Source: Pseudomonas tensinigenes
GTDB taxonomy: Bacteria > Pseudomonadota > Gammaproteobacteria > Pseudomonadales > Pseudomonadaceae
DNA: 64,000 nucleotides
NCBI RefSeq assembly: GCF_014268445.2
Contig: NZ_CP077089.1
Span: forward strand, 5,005,501-5,069,500
Reading direction: 5' to 3'
Below the pieces are notes generated by a model, which was not told the DNA's origin, ran no database searches, and saw nothing but the letters and a program-made list of their open reading frames with translations. Made by a program: the position numbers and the translations under genes. The number at the start of each line of letters is the position of its first letter. Position 1 is the stretch's first letter. This document shows positions 18,164 to 26,530 of this stretch, one piece after another.

Positions 18164-18225
18164 ATCCAGCCTTTTACCGTTTGAGCGAGGGAACGGGCGG
18201 CATTATGGTCGCCCGACGCAGACCA

Positions 18226-19536
18226 CTACAACTCGATACGCTCGACCTTGCCGACCAGCAACACGTAGGACAAGGCACCGATCAATGCGAGAACCGCGAT
18301 ATAGGTGATTGCTGGCGCGAACGAATCGCCGCTGGCGAGGAAGCCGATGACGATCGGCGTGGCAATCGCCGACAGGTTGCCGATGAAGTTGAACACCCCG
18401 CCGGTCAGCCCCAACAACCGCGCTGGCGCTAACGTCGACACCAGCGACCAGGTGATCGAGGCCAGCCCGTTGCCGAAAAATGCCAGCGCCAGAAAGGCAA
18501 TCACCAGCGGTGTCGACTCAACGAAGTTGGCGCCGATGATCGAGGTGGAAATAAGCAGACCGCCGATGATCGGCAACTTGCGCGCGAACCCGACGGTGTA
18601 GCCGCGACGAATCAAGAAGTCGGAAAAGAACCCCGAGCACAGCACGCCAATGAACGCGGCGAGAAACGGCAGCGACGCCAACAGGCCGGACTTGATGAAG
18701 TCCATGCCGCGATACTTCACCAGATAAGTCGGGAACCAGGTGAGGAAAAACCACAGCGTCGAGTTCAGGCAGAACTGGCCGAGGTAGATGCCCCACAACT
18801 TGCGCTTGGTGAGGACGATGCCCAGATCGGTCCAACTGAACTTGGCTTTGACCTTGGCCGACTCTTGCTGGATATCGACCAGACCACCGCCCTCGCGGAT
18901 CAGGTCGATTTCCGCCTCGTTGGCACCTTTGAAATCCCGTGGCTCGCGATACACCGCGTACCAGATCGCCGCCCAAATGATGCCCACCGCGCCGGTCGCG
19001 ACGAAGACCATGTGCCAGCCGAATTCGTGCTGCAGCCAGGCTAGAACCGGGGTCAGAAATGCCAGACCGACGAACTGCCCAGACGTGTAAAAACCAATTG
19101 CCGTCGCGCGTTCACGCTCGGGGAACCAAGTGGTCACCACACGGCTGTTGATCGGATAGGCCGGCGCTTCCAGCGCACCGACCGCCATGCGCAGCACGAA
19201 CAGCGCAATGAAACTGGCCGCGAAACCGAGCATCACCGTAGCCACAGACCACAACAACAAAGCGACGCTGTAAAGAATGCGCGGCGGCACGCGATCGACC
19301 AGCCAGCCGCCGGGGATCTGCATGGCCGCGTAGGTCCAGCCGAACGCAGAGAAAATCAGGCCGACGTGAATCGGGTCGATGCCCAGCTCACTGGTCAGCG
19401 CCGGCGCGGCAATCGACAGGTTGCTGCGGTCGAGGTAGTTGATGACCACGGTGATAAACAGCAACACCATGATGAAAAACCGCTTGCGGCTGGGCGTGAC
19501 TAAAGACGCCTGCCCGGTGAGGGTTTGCGGTTGCAT
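18226..19536 (-). CDS. dgoT: MFS transporter, probable galactonate permease
   Basis: 436 residues with 12 predicted helices of the anion:cation symporter subfamily (LDRSNLSIAAPAL after the first helix, GWTYAAMQIPGGWLVDRVPPR, and a charged central loop). The same subfamily contains E. coli DgoT and the glucarate/hexuronate carriers. Lying just after dgoD and before the IclR gene, it would bring in galactonate by proton symport. The gap to dgoD holds an inverted-repeat element. Confidence 0.85.
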   Translation of the reverse strand: MQPQTLTGQASLVTPSRKRFFIMVLLFITVVINYLDRSNLSIAAPALTSELGIDPIHVGLIFSAFGWTYAAMQIPGGWLVDRVPPRILYSVALLLWSVATVMLGFAASFIALFVLRMAVGALEAPAYPINSRVVTTWFPERERATAIGFYTSGQFVGLAFLTPVLAWLQHEFGWHMVFVATGAVGIIWAAIWYAVYREPRDFKGANEAEIDLIREGGGLVDIQQESAKVKAKFSWTDLGIVLTKRKLWGIYLGQFCLNSTLWFFLTWFPTYLVKYRGMDFIKSGLLASLPFLAAFIGVLCSGFFSDFLIRRGYTVGFARKLPIIGGLLISTSIIGANFVESTPLVIAFLALAFFGNGLASITWSLVSTLAPARLLGLTGGVFNFIGNLSAIATPIVIGFLASGDSFAPAITYIAVLALIGALSYVLLVGKVERIEL

Positions 19537-19587
19537 GGGGAGAGCCTCTTTTTATGTTTATTGAGGTCGGCCTGAGGCCTTGCATCT

Positions 19588-19693
19588 GATCGTTCCCACG
19601 CTCCGCGTGGGAATGCTGCCCGGGACGCTCCGCGTCCCAAAAGCGAACGCAGAGCGTCCATTGAGGCATTCCCACGCAGAGCGTGGGAACGAT
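19588..19693. repeat. Inverted repeat element (GTTCCCACGC class) within the dgo operon
   Basis: ATCGTTCCCACGCTCCGCGTGGGAATGC at the left pairs with GCATTCCCACGCAGAGCGTGGGAACGAT at the right; a third unit (GGGACGCTCCGCGTCCC) lies between them. This is a different sequence class from the GAGCAGGCTCGC REPs. Its place between dgoD and dgoT could stabilise the upstream mRNA. Confidence 0.8.
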
Positions 19694-19717
19694 CTCATCG
19701 GGTGTGTCAGGCAGTAA

Positions 19718-20866
19718 TCACCACTCGGCAAAACTGCCATCGGCATGGCGCCAGATCGGGTTGCGCCAGCGATGCCCGACGGCCGCGCGCTCTATCACAT
19801 ATTCTTCGTTGATCTCGATGCCCAGGCCCGGGCCGTTGGGGATCTTCACGAAGCCTTTGTCATAATCGAAGACGCGTGGATCCTTCACGTAGTCGAGCAA
19901 GTCATTGCTCTCGTTGTAATGAATGCCCAGGCTCTGCTCCTGGATAAACGCGTTGTAACAAGCCGCGTCCAGTTGCAAACACGCCGCCAGCGCAATCGGC
20001 CCCAGCGGGCAGTGCAGCGCCAGCGCGACGTCGTAGGCCTCGGCCATGTTGGCGATCTTGCGGGTTTCGGTGATTCCGCCGGCATGGGAAGCATCCGGCT
20101 GGATGATGTCGACATAGCCTTCGCTCAACACGCGTTTAAAGTCCCAACGCGAGAACAGCCGCTCGCCGAGGGCAATCGGCGTGCTGGTCAGCGGCGCCAG
20201 CTCTTTCAGCGCTTCGTAGTTTTCGCTGAGCACCGGCTCTTCGATAAACATCAGTTTGTACGGATCGAGTTCCTTCATCAGCACCTTGGCCATCGGCTTG
20301 TGCACGCGGCCATGGAAGTCGACGCCGATGCCGACGTTCGGCCCGACCGCGTCACGCACGGCGGCGACGTTGGCCAGCGCCAGATCGACTTTCTCGAAGG
20401 TATCGAGGAATTGCAGTTCTTCGGTGCCGTTCATTTTCACCGCAGTAAAACCACGGCTCACCGCCTCTTTCGCCGCACGCGCGGTATCGGCCGGTCGGTC
20501 GCCGCCGATCCACGAATACACGCGAATCTTGTCGCGCACCTGGCCGCCGAGCAGATCACTCACCGACACCCCGAGGGCCTTGCCCTTGATGTCCCACAGT
20601 GCCTGATCGATACCGGCCAGCGCACTCATGTGAATCGCGCCGCCGCGGTAGAAGCCGCCGCGATACAGGACGGTCCAGATGTCTTCGATATTGCGTGGGT
20701 CTTTGCCGATCAAGTAGTCGGACAATTCTTCGACGGCAGCGGCAACGGTGTGTGCGCGGCCTTCGACCACAGGCTCGCCCCAACCGGTCACGCCCTCGTC
20801 GGTTTCGACCTTGAGAAAGCACCAGCGCGGCGGGACGATGAAGGTGGTGAGTTTGGTGATTTTCAT
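19718..20866 (-). CDS. dgoD: D-galactonate dehydratase
   Basis: 382 residues, the length of E. coli DgoD, from the mandelate-racemase branch of the enolase superfamily. Metal-ligand and acid/base landmarks are GVDFHGR (Asp and His), FIEEP (Glu) and ALGERLF (Glu), with HCPLGPIAL near the C-terminus. It converts D-galactonate to 2-keto-3-deoxygalactonate. The start at 20866 ([15 protein letters not shown]) matches the family; upstream in-frame sequence is basic and unlike it. It follows dgoA by 46 bases. Confidence 0.95.
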   Translation of the reverse strand: MKITKLTTFIVPPRWCFLKVETDEGVTGWGEPVVEGRAHTVAAAVEELSDYLIGKDPRNIEDIWTVLYRGGFYRGGAIHMSALAGIDQALWDIKGKALGVSVSDLLGGQVRDKIRVYSWIGGDRPADTARAAKEAVSRGFTAVKMNGTEELQFLDTFEKVDLALANVAAVRDAVGPNVGIGVDFHGRVHKPMAKVLMKELDPYKLMFIEEPVLSENYEALKELAPLTSTPIALGERLFSRWDFKRVLSEGYVDIIQPDASHAGGITETRKIANMAEAYDVALALHCPLGPIALAACLQLDAACYNAFIQEQSLGIHYNESNDLLDYVKDPRVFDYDKGFVKIPNGPGLGIEINEEYVIERAAVGHRWRNPIWRHADGSFAEW

Positions 20867-20912
20867 CTTTTTGTCTCTCTTATAGATGCAGCGCACGCAG
20901 CGCCAAAAAGTC

Positions 20913-21533
20913 TTAGCGAAGGGCCTTCCACGCGGCCACGTAGGCCTTGGCATTCACCGCCACTTGCTCCGCCGTCATGCCCGGTTTGAACAGGCCGGAA
21001 CCGAGACCGAAACCTTTCACGCCAGCGTCGATAAACGCCTGCATGTTGTCCGGGGTGATGCCGCCGACCGGCGCCAGCACCGTTCCCGCCGGCAACACCG
21101 CAAGCCAGGCTTTGACGACGGCCGGGCCCATCTGCTCGGCCGGGAAAAGCTTGAGAATGTCCGCGCCCTCCTCCAGCGCCGCGAAGGCTTCGGTGGGCGT
21201 GGCGACACCCGGCGACAGAAACAGCCCCGCCGCTTTTGCCGCGCGCAAGACCTTGGCGTCGCTGTGCGGCATGACGATCACTTGGCCGCCGGCCTCTTTC
21301 ACCAACGCGACCTGTTCCGGGGTCAACACCGTGCCGGCACCGATCAGGCAATCGGCGGGCAAGGTCGTGCGCAGGATGCGGATACTTTCGTACGGCGAAG
21401 GGGAATTGAGCGGTACTTCGATGACGCGAAATCCGGCTGCATACAGGACTTCTCCGACAGCGGCAGCTTCCTGCGGATGCAGGCCACGCAGAATCGCGAT
21501 CAGACCGTTTTGCGCCAATGCTTGCTTGAGCAT
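20913..21533 (-). CDS. dgoA: 2-dehydro-3-deoxy-6-phosphogalactonate aldolase
   Basis: 206 residues of the class I KDPG/KDPGal aldolase family: [20 protein letters not shown] at the N-terminus, [13 protein letters not shown], and the Schiff-base Lys in [10 protein letters not shown]. It splits 2-keto-3-deoxy-6-phosphogalactonate into pyruvate and glyceraldehyde 3-phosphate. The gene lies 19 bases after dgoK. Confidence 0.95.
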   Translation of the reverse strand: MLKQALAQNGLIAILRGLHPQEAAAVGEVLYAAGFRVIEVPLNSPSPYESIRILRTTLPADCLIGAGTVLTPEQVALVKEAGGQVIVMPHSDAKVLRAAKAAGLFLSPGVATPTEAFAALEEGADILKLFPAEQMGPAVVKAWLAVLPAGTVLAPVGGITPDNMQAFIDAGVKGFGLGSGLFKPGMTAEQVAVNAKAYVAAWKALR

Positions 21534-21552
21534 GTCAGGCCTCCAGTCAGGG

Positions 21553-22542
21553 TTAACGGGATGAGGAATCGATCAGTCCGGCGGCCAGCGCCAGTTGCCA
21601 CAGACCACGCTCGGTGGCCTGCTCGGCCAGCGTCACGTTGGCGAAGCCACAGGCGTCGAGGGCGCGGCTGTAACGCGCACAAAGTTGCGCGTTGCCGATG
21701 AGGATGATCGAAGGAAGATTCGGGGTGTTGCGGCGACGCCGCTGAACGATGGCGAGCGCGGCCGATTCATGGCCGATCATCAGGCCGGACAGATAATCCG
21801 CCTGCGCGGTCGGGCTGAGTTCGCCGGTCAGTCCCAAGGTACGGGCGCTGAATAAGGTCGACAGCACGCCAAGCTCACCGTCCGTCGACTGCGCAACCTG
21901 CACACCGCGGTCAAACGCCAGAGCATCGAACGTCGCGCCGTGCTTCAGGGTTCGGCCAAGAATGCTGTGTTCGCTGAGCACGGCGAACACTTCGCCGGTC
22001 ATGAACGTGTCGAAATGCGTGATGCAGCCACCGACCACATCGACCCATTTCGAGTGACTGCCCGGCAGCCCGATCAACAGATCAGCACCCGCCTCAATCG
22101 GCAGATTCTGTAGCACGCCGAGCACTTGGGTTTCTTCGCCGCGCATCACGTTCGGCAAACGCGAACGCTGAATCACGCCCGGCACGATATGCACTCGCGT
22201 GCCGCGCAGACTGACAACTGTTTGTAGGGAGTTTCCGAGATTGGCGACGTTCGCCGGCGTCTCGCAGTAGGCCGCTTCACGCCAGCCCTGCGCACTGCCA
22301 ACCATGCCGCAGGCAATCACCGGCAGATGAGGCTGCGCATCGAGCCAGTCGCCGCACGCCTCGTCGAACGCCAGTTCAAAACCATCGGCGCATTCGCGAC
22401 CGTTGATGACTCGCGGAGTTTTCGGCAGTTGCATGATCCCGGACGACAGCGCGCGCTGCTCCAGCACCACACCACCCGCCGCGAGTTTGTAAGCACGTAA
22501 TGAGGTCGTCCCCCAATCGAGCGCGATCAATTGCGCCAGCAT
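21553..22542 (-). CDS. dgoK: 2-dehydro-3-deoxygalactonokinase
   Basis: 329 residues beginning MLAQLIALDWGTTSLRAYKL, the phosphate-1 motif of the ASKHA sugar-kinase fold in the DgoK family. ACGMVGSAQGWREA and LIGLPGSHSKWV are further family motifs. It phosphorylates 2-keto-3-deoxygalactonate at O6 before the aldolase step. As first gene of dgoKADT it directly follows the promoter and operator described at 22574-22640. Confidence 0.95.
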   Translation of the reverse strand: MLAQLIALDWGTTSLRAYKLAAGGVVLEQRALSSGIMQLPKTPRVINGRECADGFELAFDEACGDWLDAQPHLPVIACGMVGSAQGWREAAYCETPANVANLGNSLQTVVSLRGTRVHIVPGVIQRSRLPNVMRGEETQVLGVLQNLPIEAGADLLIGLPGSHSKWVDVVGGCITHFDTFMTGEVFAVLSEHSILGRTLKHGATFDALAFDRGVQVAQSTDGELGVLSTLFSARTLGLTGELSPTAQADYLSGLMIGHESAALAIVQRRRRNTPNLPSIILIGNAQLCARYSRALDACGFANVTLAEQATERGLWQLALAAGLIDSSSR

Positions 22543-22580
22543 CGCTTCACCTGTTTTGTTTTTGGCAGTGAGTGCGATGG

Positions 22581-22610
22581 ACTATAGACCTCTCAGACGG
22601 TAAATCTCAA
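22581..22610 (-). promoter_or_regulatory. dgoK promoter
   Basis: On the minus strand, -35 TTGAGA (22605-22610), 18-base spacer, -10 TATAGT (22581-22586). The start context AACAGGTGAAGCGATG supplies the ribosome binding site. The same -35, spacer length, -10 and start context occur at 41364-41393. Confidence 0.8.
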
Positions 22611-22623
22611 TATGTAATTTTGC

Positions 22624-22640
22624 ATCCCATATTTTGGGAT
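22624..22640. promoter_or_regulatory. Palindromic operator upstream of dgoK
   Basis: ATCCCATATTTTGGGAT, a 6-5-6 inverted repeat centred about 58 bases upstream of the predicted transcription start, a typical position for an activator. The identical 17 bases lie at 41407-41423. The IclR protein encoded at 17360 is the best local candidate to bind it. Confidence 0.7.
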
Positions 22641-22902
22641 AAGGCAGGTTAAAAATTCTTCCTCTGCAAACCGGAGGTTATGCATATTCGAGTCGGAGAA
22701 GCAGTGATGATCGTTATTTACCGAACAGATCAAAAAAATATCGTGGTGCGAGCTGCACTTCTTGAAGAAACTCGAAACCAATTTATTAAAAATACTGCGA
22801 GCCGTCTTATTATTACCCAATGGTCGTAAACCCATAATATGGGCACGAACAGGTCATGGTGGAAACGGCCTTCAAATTAGGCAAGGCCGATGAAATATGC
22901 GG
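22641..22902. other. AT-rich intergenic region at the island edge
   Basis: 262 bases between the dgoK operator and the last island lipoprotein gene. It is clearly more AT-rich than the flanking core genes. An 80-codon reading frame on the minus strand (22593-22835) shows no signal peptide, motif or ribosome binding site and overlaps the dgoK promoter, so I do not call it. Confidence 0.5.
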
Positions 22903-23397
22903 CTATTCTGCAGTTCCTGGATTCATCAAATCGACACTCGGGACTTGCATGATCTTCGAGAAATACGTTTTGTAAGTAGTCGAATGAACTCTAAACACAC
23001 AAGAAATGGAATCTCTGGATTTCAAAAACGGGACTAATGAATCTCCTTTGAGACGTCTTTCCTCACCCTTATCATCTACCTGTTCATCGAAAAGAACATC
23101 TGCCCTATAGAGCAGTGAATCAGTTGACACTCTTTCAATGAAACCGAAACCGGATTGCTTTATACGGTGCGCCTGTGAAAAATCTTGATCGTTCGTTAAC
23201 GAACACACAAGCCCCTGACCAATAGACGACTTGAACAACTGAAGCAATTCTACATCTGACGAAAAATAAATTTTATAAATCCCGGTACTGCGAAGCCGAT
23301 CAGTCTTTGAGTATTGTAAATTAGCGATAGGCCGACCATGATTCAAAGAACACGCAGAGACCATCAGAATCATAACTGCCAACGTTATAAATCTCAC
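22903..23397 (-). CDS. Island lipoprotein A, putative immunity protein for the adjacent hydrolase
   Basis: 164 residues. The lipobox is VSAC (Cys16). The mature part shares a pattern with four other proteins in this island: a FSSDxxLLxLFxSxIGxxLVC block (here YFSSDVELLQLFKSSIGQGLVC), a DFS segment, a Cys in SCVFRVHSTTYKTYFSKIM, and VPS near the end. The gene lies six bases after the alpha/beta-hydrolase gene on the same strand, the place where type VI effector immunity genes usually sit. A lipoprotein would protect the periplasm. Function is inferred from context only; I do not recognise a named family. Confidence 0.6.
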   Translation of the reverse strand: MRFITLAVMILMVSACSLNHGRPIANLQYSKTDRLRSTGIYKIYFSSDVELLQLFKSSIGQGLVCSLTNDQDFSQAHRIKQSGFGFIERVSTDSLLYRADVLFDEQVDDKGEERRLKGDSLVPFLKSRDSISCVFRVHSTTYKTYFSKIMQVPSVDLMNPGTAE

Positions 23398-23403
23398 AAA
23401 ACG

Positions 23404-24144
23404 TTACTCCTTGGTCCATTTCAAAATTGATTCCCTTACAATCTGTCGAGCTGACTTGCCACCAGGCAAAGGTCGCGCGTACATAAAGTTAGCATCCGCG
23501 TGATTGATGTCCAGCCGCCCCATTACATTCGGTCCAGCGGAAATTTCCCATTGTTCACCAAAATCTGCAACGACGTCCGATAAATTCCAATCAACTGCAG
23601 CAGCTCTGATATTTACCCAATATTCCGCTTTTGGCTGAGGAACCTGCCTATATATCTTTGAAATACCGTAGACAATTTTTCCGTGGCCTACAGGATCTAG
23701 GGTGACCAGCATCTTGACTTTAAATCCACGATCGGACAAAACAGCCGATAGGTGCGCGCCATTCCACCCACCCAGGCTATGACCGATAATGTAAACAGCG
23801 GTATTACAGTTTGAAATCTTACCAATTACATTCTTTTCCAGATCCTCTTCACTCATGAACGCGTTATAACCAAGAGGCAAGGTAGTGCAGTACTTCTTTA
23901 TTTCTAGAGCTTCTATATCTGCATCAACCATTTCTCGAACGTAATCGACGTTGTGGTTAGGGCCATCAACATAATATCTTTCCTGATCGCCCGCTCCGCC
24001 AACAAGAAATACCATTACATCGCGCAATTTTACCGATGCTTGCTTAACAGACTGATCAGTCTTACAAGTGAGCGTATGGGTAACTGGATTCCTTCTAGCT
24101 ACCGGCACTTCTGGAGTGTCTGCTGTCGCACTTCCTTCTGCCAT
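23404..24144 (-). CDS. Alpha/beta-hydrolase, putative T6SS lipase-type effector
   Basis: 246 residues with a lipase nucleophile elbow GHSLGG (121-126, Ser123), preceded by a hydrophobic strand (AVYII). Likely triad partners are Asp150 in VTLDPVG and His215 in INHADANF. There is no signal peptide, as expected for a toxin delivered by a PAAR tip. It begins six bases after the PAAR gene and is followed by a putative immunity lipoprotein. The domain plan resembles small Tle-type phospholipase effectors, but no specific Tle class can be assigned from sequence alone. Codon use is AT-richer than in neighbouring core genes. Confidence 0.65.
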   Translation of the reverse strand: MAEGSATADTPEVPVARRNPVTHTLTCKTDQSVKQASVKLRDVMVFLVGGAGDQERYYVDGPNHNVDYVREMVDADIEALEIKKYCTTLPLGYNAFMSEEDLEKNVIGKISNCNTAVYIIGHSLGGWNGAHLSAVLSDRGFKVKMLVTLDPVGHGKIVYGISKIYRQVPQPKAEYWVNIRAAAVDWNLSDVVADFGEQWEISAGPNVMGRLDINHADANFMYARPLPGGKSARQIVRESILKWTKE

Positions 24145-24150
24145 TTATCA

Positions 24151-24645
24151 TCACTCCACAAACAAATTTATAGTTTCAGCCAAATGCGAGCTGACGGTAT
24201 GGGTGAATCCCAACGCATCCGTAATTCCCGGCTCCTCACTGCCATCGCCGCGCTGAATCGTGTAGGGGTGATAGGGCACCGGCTCTCCGGTGTCCTCATT
24301 CACCACTTGCAACCTGTCCGTAAAATGCACCGGCATCGGCAACAACCCGCTAAACGCCGCCCCACCGCCGCTCTGGCCAATAATCACCGTCCCTGAAGCA
24401 CCGACCACGACATTGCCATGGCCTCCGGTGCTGTCGAGCGTGGCGGCATTCAGGCCGTTGATGAACACGGTGCCGGAAACGGCGCCGGTGATCGGGCTAC
24501 CGCACGCCGATTTATCGGTCATGCGCGCAGCGGCGAGGCCGTCGAAGAAGACGTCGGGCGAGCCGGAAACAATCGGGTTGGTGCCATGCCCTGGCATTGG
24601 GCAGGCGGTCGGGTCGGTGACGCGTGCAGCGGGTTTACCACTCAA
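24151..24645 (-). CDS. PAAR-domain protein with C-terminal tail domain
   Basis: 164 residues if started at TTG 24645. Residues 1-92 form a PAAR fold: GKPAARVTDPTACP, GSPDVFFDGLAAARMTDKSACG, GSGTVFINGLNAA-type repeat (VSGTVFINGLNAATLDS) and ASGTVIIGQSG. Residues 105-164 are a small beta-rich tail (VVNEDTGEPVPYHPYTI, GITDALGFTHTV) like transthyretin-fold extensions of PAAR/VgrG proteins. PAAR proteins cap the VgrG spike and carry effectors. The TTG start has AAGGAG about seven bases upstream and overlaps the preceding stop as TTGA, pointing to translational coupling. Confidence 0.8.
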   Translation of the reverse strand: MSGKPAARVTDPTACPMPGHGTNPIVSGSPDVFFDGLAAARMTDKSACGSPITGAVSGTVFINGLNAATLDSTGGHGNVVVGASGTVIIGQSGGGAAFSGLLPMPVHFTDRLQVVNEDTGEPVPYHPYTIQRGDGSEEPGITDALGFTHTVSSHLAETINLFVE

Positions 24646-25304
24646 TTCAAAGCTCCTTGCTTCAGGGGTTCCGGGTGCGGCTGATGAATATCGATGTCGG
24701 TCGCGGCGAAGCGCCAGCGGTTGTCGACGGGGTCGAACAGGGCGTGGCAATGCTCTCGGCTGTCGGGTGATGCGGTGGTTTGCAGGTGCCGCCAGGCTTC
24801 GTCGGTTTGCCAGGCCAGTTCGGCCGGCGTCGCATCGTCGAGTTCGTTGAGCCAGGCGTTGTAGTTGCGCAGGTGATTACGCTCGTAAGTCGATTGCAGC
24901 AGTTCGGCCATTTGTGCGCCGAAGTCGAGATGATGCTGGGCCGTCCACTGGCCGATCTCGGAATAGACGTACCAGCCCATCGGCATCAACCCGCCGTCCT
25001 TGAGCAGCGAATGCCCGGCAGGGGCGACAAAACCGCAACAGACATGCAGTGTCAGCCAGCCTTGATGGGCGTCGATAAACGCCGTCGGATCGAAAGTGCG
25101 CAGCGGTATCACGCGGTAATCGGCGAGCCCGGCACTGCGCGTCATCAACTCAGCATCGAGGCGTGACACGAACGCGCGAATGGCGCTGCCGCCCGTACGA
25201 TTTGTCATGCACAGAATGTCGACCGGTTGGCGCTGGGGGTTGTCGCTCGAGCCTGAGTTTTTCACCAGGCCATACAGACGCATTGTCGCCCGTAGTCCGC
25301 TCAT
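24642..25304 (-). CDS. Unknown protein upstream of the PAAR gene, possible effector adaptor
   Basis: 220 residues, acidic, with several Trp and His; no signal peptide or membrane segment. I do not recognise the family. It begins MSGLRATMR inside direct repeat R1, so its first codons are shared with the lipoprotein gene at 27653; the second Met (at 25283) is an alternative start. It ends in a four-base overlap with the PAAR gene, so the two are made together. Genes at this position often encode chaperones/adaptors that load PAAR effectors; that role is suggested only by position. Confidence 0.6.
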   Translation of the reverse strand: MSGLRATMRLYGLVKNSGSSDNPQRQPVDILCMTNRTGGSAIRAFVSRLDAELMTRSAGLADYRVIPLRTFDPTAFIDAHQGWLTLHVCCGFVAPAGHSLLKDGGLMPMGWYVYSEIGQWTAQHHLDFGAQMAELLQSTYERNHLRNYNAWLNELDDATPAELAWQTDEAWRHLQTTASPDSREHCHALFDPVDNRWRFAATDIDIHQPHPEPLKQGALN

Positions 25305-25516
25305 CGCCGGTCACTAATTGACGCAGCGAAGGCTCCACGGGCGTGGAGAAGTTGTGCCAGAGGCATTGCAGGTATCGTCCGTGAGCGCGCAAAAATGGCG
25401 CGTAGAATGCCGGACTAGAGTGCCGGAGACAATCGAAATAGCACTGGATTGCCATCATCGACTTCAGTCCTCGGCAAACTCGCGCAGGACCTTGCTATCC
25501 ATGGGATAGCGCACTC
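25280..25516. repeat. Direct repeat R1 (copy of R2 at 28141-28377)
   Basis: About 237 bases aligned with 28141-28377 at a constant offset of 2861. The first ~140 bases differ at only two positions by eye; the rest has diverged more. It spans the 5' end of the gene at 24642, the whole gap, and the last codons of a GNAT gene. Confidence 0.85.
25464..25516 (-). pseudogene. 3' remnant of a GNAT acetyltransferase gene
   Basis: On the minus strand this reads RYPMDSKVLREFAED then stop, matching the last residues RYRMDGQVLREFAEG of the intact GNAT gene at 28325. Upstream homology ends near 25516, so only about 17 codons remain. It is part of repeat R1 and marks a recombination scar. Confidence 0.8.
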
Positions 25517-25621
25517 ATCCCTTTTCCGAGATTGCGCACTGCCGACCATGCCGAAGTAAACACCGGGAAAATCCTGCTGCGAATAGAGTCAGTCGCCGTC
25601 ATATCAAGGGGCGACATCAAT

Positions 25622-26530
25622 TCATTTCGTCGACCGATCAACGCTGGTCACGCCCTCTTCAGCTAAAACCTTCACGACTTCATAATCTCCTGCGCCGAGG
25701 TGATGAGTATGGCCATGTTCGTCAGAAATACCCGGTTCCTGGCGGCCATCCCCGCGCACTATGACGTATGCCGTCAGCGGTTTTGGCGTCAGATCCGACG
25801 AGGACACGATGCTCAGAGCCAATCGATACGGCGCAAACGAGGCAAGTAATCCTACGTAGGGCAGCTCATCGCAACGGCCAAGGCGATCGATTTCGTCATA
25901 TGGCGTTGCGGCAACATGTCGCCACCGCGTGATGCAAATCGGGACCTGTGGCAACAACGTACGCATGCGATCCTCGGGCAGCAGCGAAACCCGTGGCGGT
26001 GCTACCCGTGGACTGCGCACTTGATCAATAAATCGTGAGGTCGGCAGGTACATGACTTTCGAGTAATACGCCACGAACGGAAACGCCGTGATCACCACCT
26101 TGCACGGTATGTATTGTTGCGGTTTGAGCATCCGCACCAGTTCAATCGGCCTGATGTCATTAAAACCTTCATTGATGCCGTGATTCTCAACCCTAATGTG
26201 CGCGAACATTTCATACCGCCGATCACCCTCGATCAGACGCATGGCGCTGACGCGTCCCGACGCCTCCATCTTGATTCGATGTTCGATGGAAAAATCCACA
26301 TAACCATTCAGCGAACAATGAATCGTCGTACTGATCTGGCCTTGCCTACCGTAATCCTCATACAGATTGATAAGATTTCGATCAGAGGTGAAGCGCAGGT
26401 CGTAATAGGAAGAGTTGGCGCGCTCGATTGAAACAAACTCAAGTCTGGCGGGAGGAACGTTCAAGTGCATGCACGCCGTGCAGGATAGAAAACTGCCAAT
26501 CAACGGCCATCTGAATAAACGCAGATTCAA
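25622..26530 (-). CDS. Island lipoprotein B fused to a PAAR-tail-like domain
   Basis: 302 residues. The lipobox is CTAC (Cys20). Residues 30-170 follow the island lipoprotein pattern (YDLRFTSDRNLINLY, DFSIEHR, IPCKVVITAFPFVAYYSKVMYLP). A linker follows, then residues 235-302 resemble the tail of the PAAR protein at 24151: TPKPLTAYVIVRGDGRQEPGISDEHGHTHHL against PVPYHPYTIQRGDGSEEPGITDALGFTHTV. The other lipoproteins lack this extension. The start overlaps the stop of the gene at 26527 as ATGA. A fused immunity/tail protein is unusual; it may be a recombination product that is still intact. Confidence 0.65.
   Translation of the reverse strand: MNLRLFRWPLIGSFLSCTACMHLNVPPARLEFVSIERANSSYYDLRFTSDRNLINLYEDYGRQGQISTTIHCSLNGYVDFSIEHRIKMEASGRVSAMRLIEGDRRYEMFAHIRVENHGINEGFNDIRPIELVRMLKPQQYIPCKVVITAFPFVAYYSKVMYLPTSRFIDQVRSPRVAPPRVSLLPEDRMRTLLPQVPICITRWRHVAATPYDEIDRLGRCDELPYVGLLASFAPYRLALSIVSSSDLTPKPLTAYVIVRGDGRQEPGISDEHGHTHHLGAGDYEVVKVLAEEGVTSVDRSTK

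Noticed and set aside
19745..20989. 414-codon plus-strand frame opposite dgoD
   Set aside because: Antisense shadow; dgoD on the minus strand has all enolase-superfamily ligands.
22593..22835. 80-codon minus-strand frame beside the dgoK operator
   Set aside because: It overlaps the dgoK promoter and operator, has no signal peptide or ribosome binding site, and lies in AT-rich sequence where random frames differ in composition.
23404..24144. Assignment of the hydrolase to a specific Tle class (for example Tle1-Tle4)
   Set aside because: The GHSLGG elbow is shared by many lipases; the protein is shorter than most described Tle effectors and no class-specific feature could be confirmed by eye.
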